This document shows positions 8,340-17,500 of a stretch of DNA of 17,500 nt, one piece after another (the first letter of the stretch is position 1; each line of letters begins with the position of its first letter). This stretch comes from Chiua virens (Eukaryota > Basidiomycota > Agaricomycetes > Boletales > Boletaceae). The DNA lies in assembly GCA_019787685.1 (NCBI GenBank), contig JAHNUO010000087.1:20001-37500 (forward strand). The letters are read 5' to 3'. The notes under the pieces were generated by a model. The model did no database searches. It saw only the letters and a list, made by a program, of their open reading frames with translations, and had not been told where the DNA came from. The position numbers and the translations under genes are program-made.

Positions 8340-11300
8340 AAAAAAAATCTTGTGTCTTGAATTTTGCCCAACTTATCGTCAAACGATTGATGCGAGCGAA
8401 AAAAAATCTTGTGTCTTGAATTTTGCCCAACTCATTGTCAACGATTGATGCGAGCTGGGAAAATGGTATGCCGATCGGAAACATAACGATTGGAATTTTT
8501 TTTTAAACTCATGCTCGCCGTGGCGGCCACCAGGAGCCCACCAGGCGGCACGGTCGACGAAAAAAATTTGTGTCTGAATTTTGCCCAACTCATCGTCAAA
8601 CGATTGATGCGAGCTGGGAAAATGGTATGCCGATCGGAAACATAACGATTGGAATTTTTTTTTGAAACTCATGCTCGCCGTGGCGGCCACCAGGAGCCCA
8701 CCAGGCGGCACGGTCGACGAAAAAAAAATTTGTGTCTGAATTTTGCCCAACTCATCGTCAAACGATTGATGCGAGCTGGGAAAATGGTATGCCGATCGGA
8801 AACATAACGATTGGAATTTTTTTTTTGAAACTCATGCTCGCCGTGGCGGCCACCAGGAGCCCACCAGGCGGCACGGTCGACGAAAAAATTTTTGTGTCTG
8901 AATTTTGCCCAACTCATCGTCAAACGATTGATGCGAGCTGGGAAAATGGTATGCCGATCGGAAACATAACGATTGGAATTTTTTTTTGAAACTCATGCTC
9001 GCCGTGGCGGCCACCAGGAGCCCACCAGGCGGCACGGTCGACGAAAAAATTTTTGTGTCTGAATTTTGCCCAACTCATCGTCAAACGATTGATGCGAGCT
9101 GGGAAAATGGTATGCCGATCGGAAACATAACGATTGGAATTTTTTTTTGAAACTCATGCTCGCCGTGGCGGCCACCAGGAGCCCACCAGGCGGCACGGTC
9201 GACGAAAAAAATTTTTGTGTCTGAATTTTGCCCAACTCATCGTCAAACGATTGATGCGAGCTGGGAAAATGGTATGCCGATCGGAAACATAACGATTGGA
9301 ATTTTTTTTGAAACTCATGCTCGCCGTGGCGGCCACCAGGAGCCCACCAGGCGGCACGGTCGACGAAAAAAATTTTGTGTCTGAATTTTGCCCAACTCAT
9401 CGTCAAACGATTGATGCGAGCTGGGAAAATGGTATGCCGATCGGAAACATAACGATTGGAATTTTTTTTTGAAACTCATGCTCGCCGTGGCGGCCACCAG
9501 GAGCCCACCAGGCGGCACGGTCGACGAAAAAAATTTTGTGTCTGAATTTTGCCCAACTCATCGTCAAACGATTGATGCGAGCTGGGAAAATGGTATGCCG
9601 ATCGGAAACATAACGATTGGAATTTTTTTTGAAACTCATGCTCGCCGTGGCGGCCACCAGGAGCCCACCAGGCGGCACGGTCGACGAAAAAATTTTTGTG
9701 TCTGAATTTTGCCCAACTCATCGTCAAACGATTGATGCGAGCTGGGAAAATGGTATGCCGATCGGAAACATAACGATTGGAATTTTTTTTTGAAACTCAT
9801 GCTCGCCGTGGCGGCCACCAGGAGCCCACCAGGCGGCACGGTCGACGAAAAAATTTTTGTGTCTGAATTTTGCCCAACTCATCGTCAAACGATTGATGCG
9901 AGCTGGGAAAATGGTATGCCGATCGGAAACATAACGATTGGATTTTTTTTTGAAACTCATGCTCGCCGTGGCGGCCACCAGGAGCCCACCAGGCGGCACG
10001 GTCGACGAAAAAATTTTTGTGTCTGAATTTTGCCCAACTCATCGTCAAACGATTGATGCGAGCTGGGAAAATGGTATGCCGATCGGAAACATAACGATTG
10101 GAATTTTTTTTTGAAACTCATGCTCGCCGTGGCGGCCACCAGGAGCCCACCAGGCGGCACGGTCGACGAAAAAATTTTGTGTCTGAATTTTGCCCAACTC
10201 ATCGTCAAACGATTGATGCGAGCTGGGAAAATGGTATGCCGATCGGAAACATAACGATTGGAATTTTTTTTTGAAACTCATGCTCGCCGTGGCGGCCACC
10301 AGGAGCCCACCAGGCGGCACGGTCGACGAAAAAATTTTTGTGTCTGAATTTTGCCCAACTCATCGTCAAACGATTGATGCGAGCTGGGAAAATGGTATGC
10401 CGATCGGAAACATAACGATTGGAATTTTTTTTTGAAACTCATGCTCGCCGTGGCGGCCACCAGGAGCCCACCAGGCGGCACGGTCGACGAAAAAAATTTT
10501 GTGTCTGAATTTTGCCCAACTCATCGTCAAACGATTGATGCGAGCTGGGAAAATGGTATGCCGATCGGAAACATAACGATTGGAATTTTTTTTTGAAACT
10601 CATGCTCGCCGTGGCGGCCACCAGGAGCCCACCAGGCGGCACGGTCGACGAAAAAATTTTTGTGTCTGAATTTTGCCCAACTCATCGTCAAACGATTGAT
10701 GCGAGCTGGGAAAATGGTATGCCGATCGGAAACATAACGATTGGAATTTTTTTTTGAAACTCATGCTCGCCGTGGCGGCCACCAGGAGCCCACCAGGCGG
10801 CACGGTCGACGAAAAAAATTTTTGTGTCTGAATTTTGCCCAACTCATCGTCAAACGATTGATGCGAGCTGGGAAAATGGTATGCCGATCGGAAACATAAC
10901 GATTGGAATTTTTTTTTGAAACTCATGCTCGCCGTGGCGGCCACCAGGAGCCCACCAGGCGGCACGGTCGACGAAAAAAATTTTTGTGTCTGAATTTTGC
11001 CCAACTCATCGTCAAACGATTGATGCGAGCTGGGAAAATGGTATGCCGATCGGAAACATAACGATTGGAATTTTTTTTTGAAACTCATGCTCGCCGTGGC
11101 GGCCACCAGGAGCCCACCAGGCGGCACGGTCGACGAAAAAATTTTTGTGTCTGAATTTTGCCCAACTCATCGTCAAACGATTGATGCGAGCTGGGAAAAT
11201 GGTATGCCGATCGGAAACATAACGATTGGAATTTTTTTTTTGAAACTCATGCTCGCCGTGGCGGCCACCAGGAGCCCACCAGGCGGCACGGTCGACGAAA

Positions 11301-11446
11301 AAAATTTGTGTCTGAATTTTGCCCAACTCATCGTCAAACGATTGATGCGAGCTGGGAAATGGTATGCCGATCGGAAACATAACGATTGGAATTTTTTTTT
11401 GAAACTCATACTCGCCGAAATGTCCAACAGACTGGCCACTGTCGAC
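8340..11446. repeat. 161-bp tandem repeat array (about 19 copies) downstream of 28S
   Basis: The unit contains an A5-8/T3-5 tract, TGTCTGAATTTTGCCCAACT, CATCGTCAAACGATTGATGC, GCTGGGAAAATGGTATGCCG, ATCGGAAACATAACGATTGG, a T8-10 run, AACTCATGCTCGCCGTGG, two CCACCAGG blocks and CGGCACGGTCGACG. The last motif occurs 18 times from about 8551 to 11289, an average spacing of 161 bp. Units differ almost only in homopolymer length. Short partial units start at 8340 and 8398. At the 28S end the last unit diverges after about 11417 but keeps GTCGACGA at 11441-11448. Because 161 is not a multiple of 3, the array yields many overlapping open frames of up to 175 codons, none of which looks like a gene. Confidence 0.97.
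11441..11446 (-). terminator. candidate Pol I terminator element nearest the 28S 3' end (GTCGAC)
   Basis: In transcription order this is the first of 19 spaced GTCGAC sites, about 240 nt beyond the 28S 3' end. The neighbouring bases have diverged from the array unit but GTCGACGA is kept. The mouse Pol I terminator (Sal box) has a GGTCGACC core in repeated copies at a similar place. The resemblance is short and the mouse factor is not known from arthropods, so this is a hypothesis. Confidence 0.25.
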
Positions 11447-11448
11447 GA

Positions 11449-11684
11449 TATAAAGAATAACCAAATGATCGATTGCAGTATTGCTGTATTATAGGATACT
11501 TTAATATCCAGTTGACCACAACATCTCACAAACCATCAACCAAACATATACCAAACATATACAACATCGCACAAACCATCAACCAAACATATACCAAACA
11601 ATTTCAGTACACAAGTCCCCGGCCCCACCCGGCCCACAACAAAACGCCCAGTACATTATAATAGAAATATGATTTCTCAATTCC
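11449..11684 (-). other. 3' flank of 28S (3' ETS/spacer start)
   Basis: Unique, A/C-rich on the plus strand, between the 28S 3' end and the 161-bp array. It contains a 31-bp direct repeat (see 11527-11600) and a GC-rich CCCCGGCCCCACCCGGCCC stretch at 11618-11636. No gene is seen. Confidence 0.7.
11527..11600. repeat. 31-bp direct repeat with 43-bp offset
   Basis: CACAAACCATCAACCAAACA followed by TATACCAAACA occurs at 11527-11557 and again at 11570-11600, identical over 31 bp. Confidence 0.9.
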
Positions 11685-11989
11685 GATACAAATCGGCAAG
11701 CGAGAGCTAAGTTTCAGAGGATCGCAGTATGACGGCTGCTCTACCACTTACAACACTCTGCCTGTTACCAAAGTCGTTTACAATTGATTTCGAGTACCAG
11801 CATCGCCACAACCTAATGTTTAGCCGAATGCAACTAGCTCGTCGAACAGGTGCTTTCGCCTCCCGCTCTCGCTATGTTACAAGGCAATTAGGCATAATAA
11901 CTTTCCGTCAAACACAAGTGAATGACTATCAAATGGTATTTGCCAAGCGACACGGTGACCCCCTTACTATTGTTCTTATCCAGCTCGGA

Positions 11990-12020
<31 letters not shown>

Positions 12021-12134
12021 ACGGACGTAGCGTCATACCACTGTTCGCTCGAACAAGTATTAAACCATTGGTCCGTACCTAAGGTTCCTCTCGTACTACG
12101 CAGGAATGCTGTTGGAACAACGTATGTCATCAGA

Positions 12135-12187
<53 letters not shown>

Positions 12188-12211
12188 CATGGGTGAACAA
12201 TCCAACGCTTG

Positions 12212-12264
<53 letters not shown>

Positions 12265-12308
12265 GACGTCGCTATGAACGCTTGGCCGCCACAAGCCAGT
12301 TATCCCTA

Positions 12309-12342
<34 letters not shown>

Positions 12343-12922
12343 GTTAAACCAAAAGGATCGATAGGCCGAGCTTTTGCTGTCTCTGTATGTACTGAATACC
12401 GAGATCAAGCCAGCATTTGCCCTTTTGCTCTATGTGTGGTTTCTGTCCGCACTGAGCTGGCCTTGGGACACCTCCGTTATTATTTGAGAGATGTACCGCC
12501 CCAGTCAAACTCCCCACCTGGCAGTGTCCTTGATTTGGATCATATCTAAGCCACGGAGTTAAACCAAATTTCTATGCAATACCCGACAACCGACCGTTCG
12601 CCGAAGCTACTAGGCCAATACGCACAGGATCACACATATTGAATTTGTTTGGTATGTATAACAAAACTCTGGATATTTTGGAACTAGAAACTCGCATCAA
12701 CACAAATACCATAAGAACACCCCACAAGTGAGCATCCATATAATGGCTATGTAAAATGATACACGTCCACCTCATCAAGTAAGTAAGGAAACAATAAGGG
12801 TAGTGGTATTTCATTGTTGATAAACCCGAAAGAATATCTCCCACTTATGCTACACCCCTTATGTCTCCTTACAGTGCCAGACTAGAGTCAAGCTCAATAG
12901 GGTCTTCTTTCCCCACTAATTA

Positions 12923-12959
<37 letters not shown>

Positions 12960-12973
<14 letters not shown>
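12960..12973 (-). repeat. target-site duplication, 3' copy
   Basis: On the minus strand this is TGTCCCTATCTACT. It runs directly into the normal 28S continuation ATCTAGCGAAACC, so it is the native 28S copy of the target. Confidence 0.85.
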
Positions 12974-13325
12974 ACTCTGCGTGTATATCTCCGGTTACCC
13001 GGTACGCTTTGCGCAACATCTCTAAGAACGGTTACCTACCCATAAAGGGTTTCACACCGCCCAAGCACTGCGTTTCAGCATCCCGTAGGCAACCTCACCG
13101 TAACGGGGCGACTGGAGCCAACTATTACTAGCTGGCCCCCAGCGGGGCCCCCGTACCCGCAGTACCTACTTGTGAAAGGCTAGGTTAACCCACTCGACAG
13201 GACAGTACCTTGAAAACTAGTTTTAGCGTGTCTACCACGAGCGGGTCGGGTGGCGTGGGTCGCTACTCCCCAGAGAGGTGGCCGTAATCGCCCGAAGCTT
13301 TACCCGCAGGTCCTCCCCCTGCGAC
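12974..13325 (-). mobile_element. 352-bp insertion at the R1 target site of 28S (short R1-site retroelement)
   Basis: In intact 28S, the conserved block ...CACTGTCCCTATCT continues directly into ACTATCTAGCGAAACCACAG. Here 352 bp of unrelated DNA lies between. The flanks are TGTCCCTATCTTACT (13326-13340) and TGTCCCTATCTACT (12960-12973), matching the 14-bp target duplication known for R1 non-LTR retrotransposons. Complete R1 elements are several kb with two open frames. This one has no long frame on either strand and no reverse-transcriptase motif I can recognise, so it is a truncated, internally deleted or non-autonomous element. It is about 58% GC by hand count. It contains hairpins, including CGCAGG/CCTGCG at its 5' end, GGGGCCAGC/GTTGGCTCC (13114-13139) and a CCGG-GTAA-CCGG stem-loop near its 3' end (about 12990-13001). 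It has no poly-A tail. The family assignment rests on site and duplication, not on protein sequence. Confidence 0.8.
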
Positions 13326-13340
13326 AGTAAGATAGGGACA
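13326..13340 (-). repeat. target-site duplication, 5' copy
   Basis: On the minus strand this is TGTCCCTATCTTACT, identical to the 3' copy except for one extra T. It is joined upstream to the normal 28S sequence ending GATCCCAC. Confidence 0.85.
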
Positions 13341-13345
13341 GTGGG

Positions 13346-13390
<45 letters not shown>

Positions 13391-13410
<20 letters not shown>
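13391..13410 (-). other. empty R2 target site in 28S
   Basis: The minus strand has uninterrupted CTCTTAAGGTAGCCAAA. R2 elements insert between TTAAGG and TAGCC, which falls between 13399 and 13398. No R2 element is present in this copy. Confidence 0.8.
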
Positions 13411-13440
<30 letters not shown>

Positions 13441-14159
13441 ACTTGAAATTTCTTCACGTGACATTCAGAGCCACTGGGCAGAAATCACATTGTGTCAACA
13501 ACCGTTAGGGCCATCACAAATGCTTTGTTTAATTAGACAGTCGGATTCCCAGGTCCGTGCCCAGTTTCTGAATAATTGTTTATTGATAATCGTTTTTCGA
13601 TGAACGGCCGCGAAGCCGCCACCAGCACAGCAAGAAAGTTCCACAATTTGATTATGAAATCTACTATACGGGAACGCATCGGCACTTGCGCACCAACACT
13701 ATTTACCCAGAACGAGCACATTAACCGTTATAATTGTTTCCCCATCAAGCCCGACTATCTCAATCTCAGAGCCAATCCTTATCCCGAGTTACGGATCTAA
13801 TTTGCCGACTTCCCTTACCTACATTATTCTATCGACTAGAGACTCGTCACCTTGGAGACCGGCTGCGGATATCGTACGGTCTGTTGAGAAGTTGCGTGGC
13901 CCACCATAGATTTTCAAGGTCCAAGGAGAAAATACTGACAACAGTAATGTCATGCTCTTCCAATCCATAAACCATATCTCTCTGTGAAAGACTTCCATGG
14001 TTTTACGATTGTTCAACAGAAAAGAAAACTCTTCCAGTATCTCTCGAAGGCTTCTCTATGGTTGTTCCTGTTGCCAGGATGAGTGTAATAAGACCCATTT
14101 TTAATAAACAAACGTATACTCAACAGGTTACGGAATTGGAACCGTATTCCCTTTCGCTC

Positions 14160-14218
14160 TATTAATTATGTACGACAATTTAGTCAAAAATTTTGTAACA
14201 TAAATTAAACAGCTTTCG
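14160..14218 (-). other. 28S D7a loop, candidate hidden break
   Basis: This is an AU-rich loop between the conserved flanks GCGAAAGC (about 14213-14220) and GAGCGAAAGGGAATACGG. In many protostomes the mature 28S is cut here into alpha and beta halves that stay hydrogen-bonded. The position and composition fit, but cleavage cannot be seen from DNA. Confidence 0.5.
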
Positions 14219-14770
14219 CATAGAGCTTAGGACCGACTAACTCGTGATCAACCACTGTTCACACGAAACCCTTCTCCACTTCAGTCCTCCAAGATCTCAT
14301 TCGATTATTTGCTACTACCACCAAGATCTGTGCCAATGGCGGCTCCATGCAGGCTCACGCCAAACACTTCTGCGCACACCATTGTACCCTCCTACTCACT
14401 AGGACTTGACAGATTTGCACCACAAGGATGAAATCTCATTGTCCTAGCGGCGATGTATAGGCATATGACTTGAGCGCCATCCATTTTAAGGGCTAGTTGC
14501 TTCGGCAGGTGAGTGTTACACACTCCTTAGCGGATTACGACTTCCTGTCCACCGTCCTGCTGTTTAAGCAACCAACGCCTTTCATGGTATCAATATGAGT
14601 CATTAATTTAGGCGCCGTACATCGCGTTTGGTTCATCCCACAGCGCCAGTTCTGCTTACCAAAAGTGGCCCACTGGGCACAATATATCTAAACCTCGATA
14701 TCTTCAGATCAAGAAAGATGAGGTTCTTACCATTTAAAGTTTGAGAATAGGTTGAGGTCGTTTCGGCCCC

Positions 14771-14803
<33 letters not shown>

Positions 14804-14853
14804 TTATATTTAGATTTATCATTGCACCCGCTATCCTGAGGGAAACTTCGGAG

Positions 14854-14886
<33 letters not shown>

Positions 14887-14937
14887 CCGCCCCTATACCC
14901 AATTCTGACAATCGATTTGCACGTCAGAACTGCTTCA

Positions 14938-14977
<40 letters not shown>

Positions 14978-15178
14978 TATAGTTCACCATCTTCTGGGTC
15001 ACAGCATGTATGCTCAAGGTACGCTCTCGAACAGAGGGCCCAATTGCTTGAACCATGTTCACATAGAACGCCCCGGGATGGAGAAACGATCATTGGAGAT
15101 CGCTTGTAATCCATAAAATAGTTATTTTAATTGCGCCTTTAGGTTCAACGAAATACCCAATGGACTCGCCACACATGT

Positions 15179-15217
<39 letters not shown>

Positions 15218-15584
15218 GTATCCCAAATCTATCGCATTGCTAATCAATACATGCGATCACTGCACCGCAACATATAAATACGTTACGGCCGTGATACATT
15301 TGCATGGTGGCATGATTGTTAAGCTCCATCCGGCTGTTTACCGGGCACCGCAATAGCATTAACCATACGACACAAGTGCCGCAGATAGGCTAAACTGACT
15401 ACACAGGCCGTATGATAAACCGTCTCAAAGAGAACTACGAATGGGATCGCAATGTCCTACTATGCGAAAAGTGCATACTGTCGACGGCACATGGTTAAAA
15501 TGCACCGCCAAACAGCACTGAATTTCGCATTCAGATATTCAGGTTCATCGGGGCTTAACCCCTAAGCGGTTTCACGTACTATTA

Positions 15585-15638
<54 letters not shown>

Positions 15639-15989
15639 TCTCGTGGTTATATTTAGCCTTAGATGGAGTTTACCACCCCCTTAGTTGCTGCACTATCAAG
15701 CAACACGACTCTCTTGGAATAGCCTTCTTATACTGGTAGCAGTTGGTACGGGCCTGGCACCCTCTATGGGTAAAATGGCCCCATTCAAGATGGACTGAAC
15801 GTACTACCGTCGCTAAGATAATAGACTTTCCATACACTGCATCTCCTACCGGCCAGAACGACCGGAGGACTTAGTGCTGGGCTTTTCCTGTTTCGCTCGC
15901 CGCTACTAAAGGAATCTTGGTTAATTTCTTTTCCTTCCCGCATTAATATGCTTAAATTCAGGGAGTAGTCTCACATGAGTTGAGGTCGC

Positions 15990-16534
15990 TTTATAGGTTT
16001 TTGCAAATTCACAAGTATTGTTTGGTTTGAAGTGCTTTCAACGCAGAGTTCCCATCGCAGAAAATTATCGCATTAGACAAATTGAATCATTACGCAGTGG
16101 TGACCTGAGACGAAACGAATGCTTACACGCTGGCACACACCACTTGCACCGGTCCGTACGACACACCCGCACACTGCAACATGATTAGAGAATTTACGCA
16201 TTACCCGAGCATAGAGAGACGTTCTTTGTGCATTCAAATGCGAAAACTATTACGTTTAAAACGCTTATATCAATTTCATTACTAGTCTCACTCAGATGTT
16301 CTCTGCACACGCACAATGGGGGCGAGCGCACGCACACGGACAAGCGTGGCGGCGACACGTTTCCATTCAGACACCGTGATCCAATTATCTGTTTTCTTTG
16401 ATAAAAACGAGCACTTCACAATACAAGGATTGTGTACCAGAGGTATATTCAAGGGATGTCAGCGCACTGAAGGCTGACAACGCCTCATGATGTAGCTAGA
16501 CGCGTTAGCGAAAAGCAATTCAGTTAGCATAAAC
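15990..16534 (-). other. ITS2, second copy
   Basis: Same spacer as 318-862, aligned at a constant net offset of 15,672 bp. It differs mostly by single-base indels in short runs, for example loss of one T near 16121 and gain of one A near 16261. It holds no gene. Confidence 0.9.
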
Positions 16535-16709
16535 TAACGACCCTCAACCATGTGTGGTCCATAAAGCTTCGGTTAGGAAACTAGTCAGTATGGACCGCAA
16601 TATGCGTTCAAAATGTCGATGTTCATGTGTCCTGCAGTTCACATGTCAGCACGCAGTTTGCTGCGTTCTTCATCGACCCACGAGCCAAGTGATCCCCCGC
16701 TTAGGGTTT
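16535..16709 (-). rRNA. 5.8S rRNA, second copy
   Basis: Identical in layout and length to the copy at 863-1037. One substitution is visible: the plus strand reads CCATAAAGC here against CCATACAGC in the other copy (16564 versus 892). It breaks the loop-closing pair of the extra hairpin. All other conserved blocks are intact. Confidence 0.95.
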
Positions 16710-17500
16710 GAATAATTGTTTGGTAACGAAAGAACATATCACGCGGCAGGATTGCAAGCAGTTAAATAATCCTTGTGAGTGCCAAGATTTACGAAATCTC
16801 AAACCGCAGCCAGCTTAACACACTTTCTCGGACGAATAACGGACGCACTATACTACTGTTGAGCAGACTGAGATGGGCTTTAACGCACTCAAACTCCGTG
16901 GTATAACTGAACCAAATATGTACACTTGTCAATGGCCACACCTACGAGATGGTATAATCATTCGGATGTCCGTCCGATTGATAGTCGAGACCTTCTAACA
17001 ATCAGTGGCATAAGTGTTACATATCCAATTGCAGTTGTCAAAAGACCACACTCGCAATGATATGGCATAACGCCAACCCAAAGAATCTCACCCACAAAAC
17101 AATTGTCGACGACCATGTACACAAATGACATAGACAAAAAAACAACATTGGTCTGCGCTCACGGTCATGCTTATTCAAATATGGTATAATTGTTTGCTTC
17201 GAAATCCAGTGCGAAGGCATTGCCTAAGGCCATGAAGAGCCCAATCAGCAGTCCGCTTTGCAACAAACAGTGCACAGCTGTCCTTTTGTCAACGGTAATT
17301 CTTGCCGTATCCGATAAGTGCCAGTGGTGCGTTGGTTAATCCAGATGCCCTCCATCACCATCACTTAATGCCGGGGTGTGTGCATATTACACTCCTCTCT
17401 TTAAAGCACTCAAATACCGCGGTATAACTGTGTTTTTCACGACACAATTGCCTAAGACCGCACCAACGAAAACGAGAAGAGCAAACATCACACTGCAAAC
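16710..17500 (-). other. ITS1, second copy, partial (cut by window edge)
   Basis: Aligns with 1038-1835. The net offset drops by about 7 bp across the segment through single-base deletions. The GGTATAAY motifs are conserved. The 18S belonging to this unit lies beyond the window. Confidence 0.9.

Larger units (their letters stand above)
1..15672 (-). repeat. one full period of the tandem rDNA unit (about 15.7 kb)
   Basis: The sequence at 1-1835 recurs at 15673-17500 with the same gene order. The offset is exactly 15,672 bp at the 28S 5' end (289 pairs with 15961) and at both ends of 5.8S (863 with 16535, 1037 with 16709). It falls to about 15,665 by the window end because the second ITS1 copy has several one-base deletions. 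The window therefore covers a head-to-tail junction of a ribosomal DNA array transcribed on the minus strand. The period is set by a long intergenic spacer of about 6.6 kb plus a long ITS1. The true period in the genome may vary with the number of spacer repeats. Confidence 0.95.
11685..15989 (-). rRNA. 28S large-subunit rRNA, full length but interrupted by an insertion
   Basis: The 5' end at 15989 starts GCGACCTCAACTC. The 3' end near 11685 matches the animal pattern CTGCGATC...TGAAA...TTAGC...GATTTGT and is good to about 10 nt. The sarcin-ricin loop AGTACGAGAGGAACC is intact at 12083-12097. Other recognised regions are D2 (about 15250-15560), an AU-rich D7a (about 14160-14215), the conserved TAACTATGACTCTCTTAAGG block (about 13401-13420) and a long D10 (about 12580-12840). 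The span is 4,305 nt. Removing the 366-bp insertion plus one duplication leaves about 3.94 kb, the normal arthropod size. A 352-bp element splits the gene at 12974-13325, so this copy probably does not make functional 28S. Two extra one-base deletions near the insert, at otherwise invariant positions, could be decay or sequencing error. Confidence 0.95.

Noticed and set aside
5211..11446. CRISPR array
   Set aside because: Units of 76 and 161 bp repeat head to tail with no unique spacers, in a eukaryotic rDNA spacer, and there are no cas genes.
8379..11529. Many overlapping open frames of 67-175 codons with repeated protein motifs on the minus and plus strands
   Set aside because: They are translations of the 161-bp DNA repeat. 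The period is not a multiple of 3, so the same sequence is read in all frames, and variable A/T runs shift the frame at will. There is no ribosomal context, start logic or family resemblance.
12974..13325. Group I intron or rRNA expansion segment as explanation of the 28S insert
   Set aside because: Introns do not make target duplications, and this insert has a 14/15-bp duplication of the R1 target. Animal 28S has no expansion segment at this invariant position.
13391..13410. R2 or Pokey-type insertion in the same 28S region
   Set aside because: The R2 site is uninterrupted, and the duplication at the insert is the R1 sequence rather than TTAA.
13533..14016. Open frames antisense to 28S, as in the yeast TAR1 case
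   Set aside because: They follow conserved 28S sequence and have no independent sign of coding, so the antisense frame is fully explained by rRNA conservation.

Overview
This window is one complete period, plus about 1.8 kb, of a tandem nuclear ribosomal DNA (45S-type) array from an animal. All rRNA genes lie on the minus strand. I see no protein-coding gene. The open frames here are chance frames antisense to rRNA, in spacers, or in tandem repeats. The 28S 5' sequence recurs at exactly +15,672 bp (position 289 pairs with 15961), so the rDNA unit is about 15.7 kb. The organism is most likely an arthropod. The 18S start (ATTCTGGTTGATCC), the 28S start (CCTCAACTCATGTGAGAC), a 5.8S ending like the dipteran 2S segment, an AU-rich 28S D7a loop and an R1-type 28S insertion all fit. 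The continuous 5.8S with a large hairpin argues against a higher fly. I cannot choose between crustacean, chelicerate and insect.

In transcription order (high to low coordinates): partial ITS1 (17500-16710), 5.8S (16709-16535), ITS2 (16534-15990), full-length 28S (15989-11685), intergenic spacer (11684 to about 5080), 5' ETS (about 5080-4419), 18S (4418-2406), ITS1 (2405-1038), 5.8S (1037-863), ITS2 (862-318) and the first 317 nt of the next 28S (317-1).

The spacer has, from the 28S end: a 3' flank with a 43-bp duplication; an array of about 19 units of 161 bp, each with a GTCGAC site; a short unique stretch; a tRNA-derived, SINE-like piece; AT-rich DNA with a 10-bp inverted repeat; a roughly 170-190 bp duplication with a TG microsatellite; an array of about 24 units of 76 bp; and a unique promoter-proximal region with a hairpin resembling the 76-bp unit and a TATATA-type candidate Pol I start. 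By position, the 161-bp array could hold terminators and the 76-bp array could hold enhancers or spacer promoters; this is inference.

The most notable observation is that the 28S gene is interrupted. A 352-bp insert of about 58% GC sits at the R1 retrotransposon target site, flanked by 14/15-bp duplications of TGTCCCTATCTACT. It is far too short for a complete R1 and looks like a truncated or non-autonomous R1-site element. Many single-base indels between the two unit copies suggest residual long-read error.
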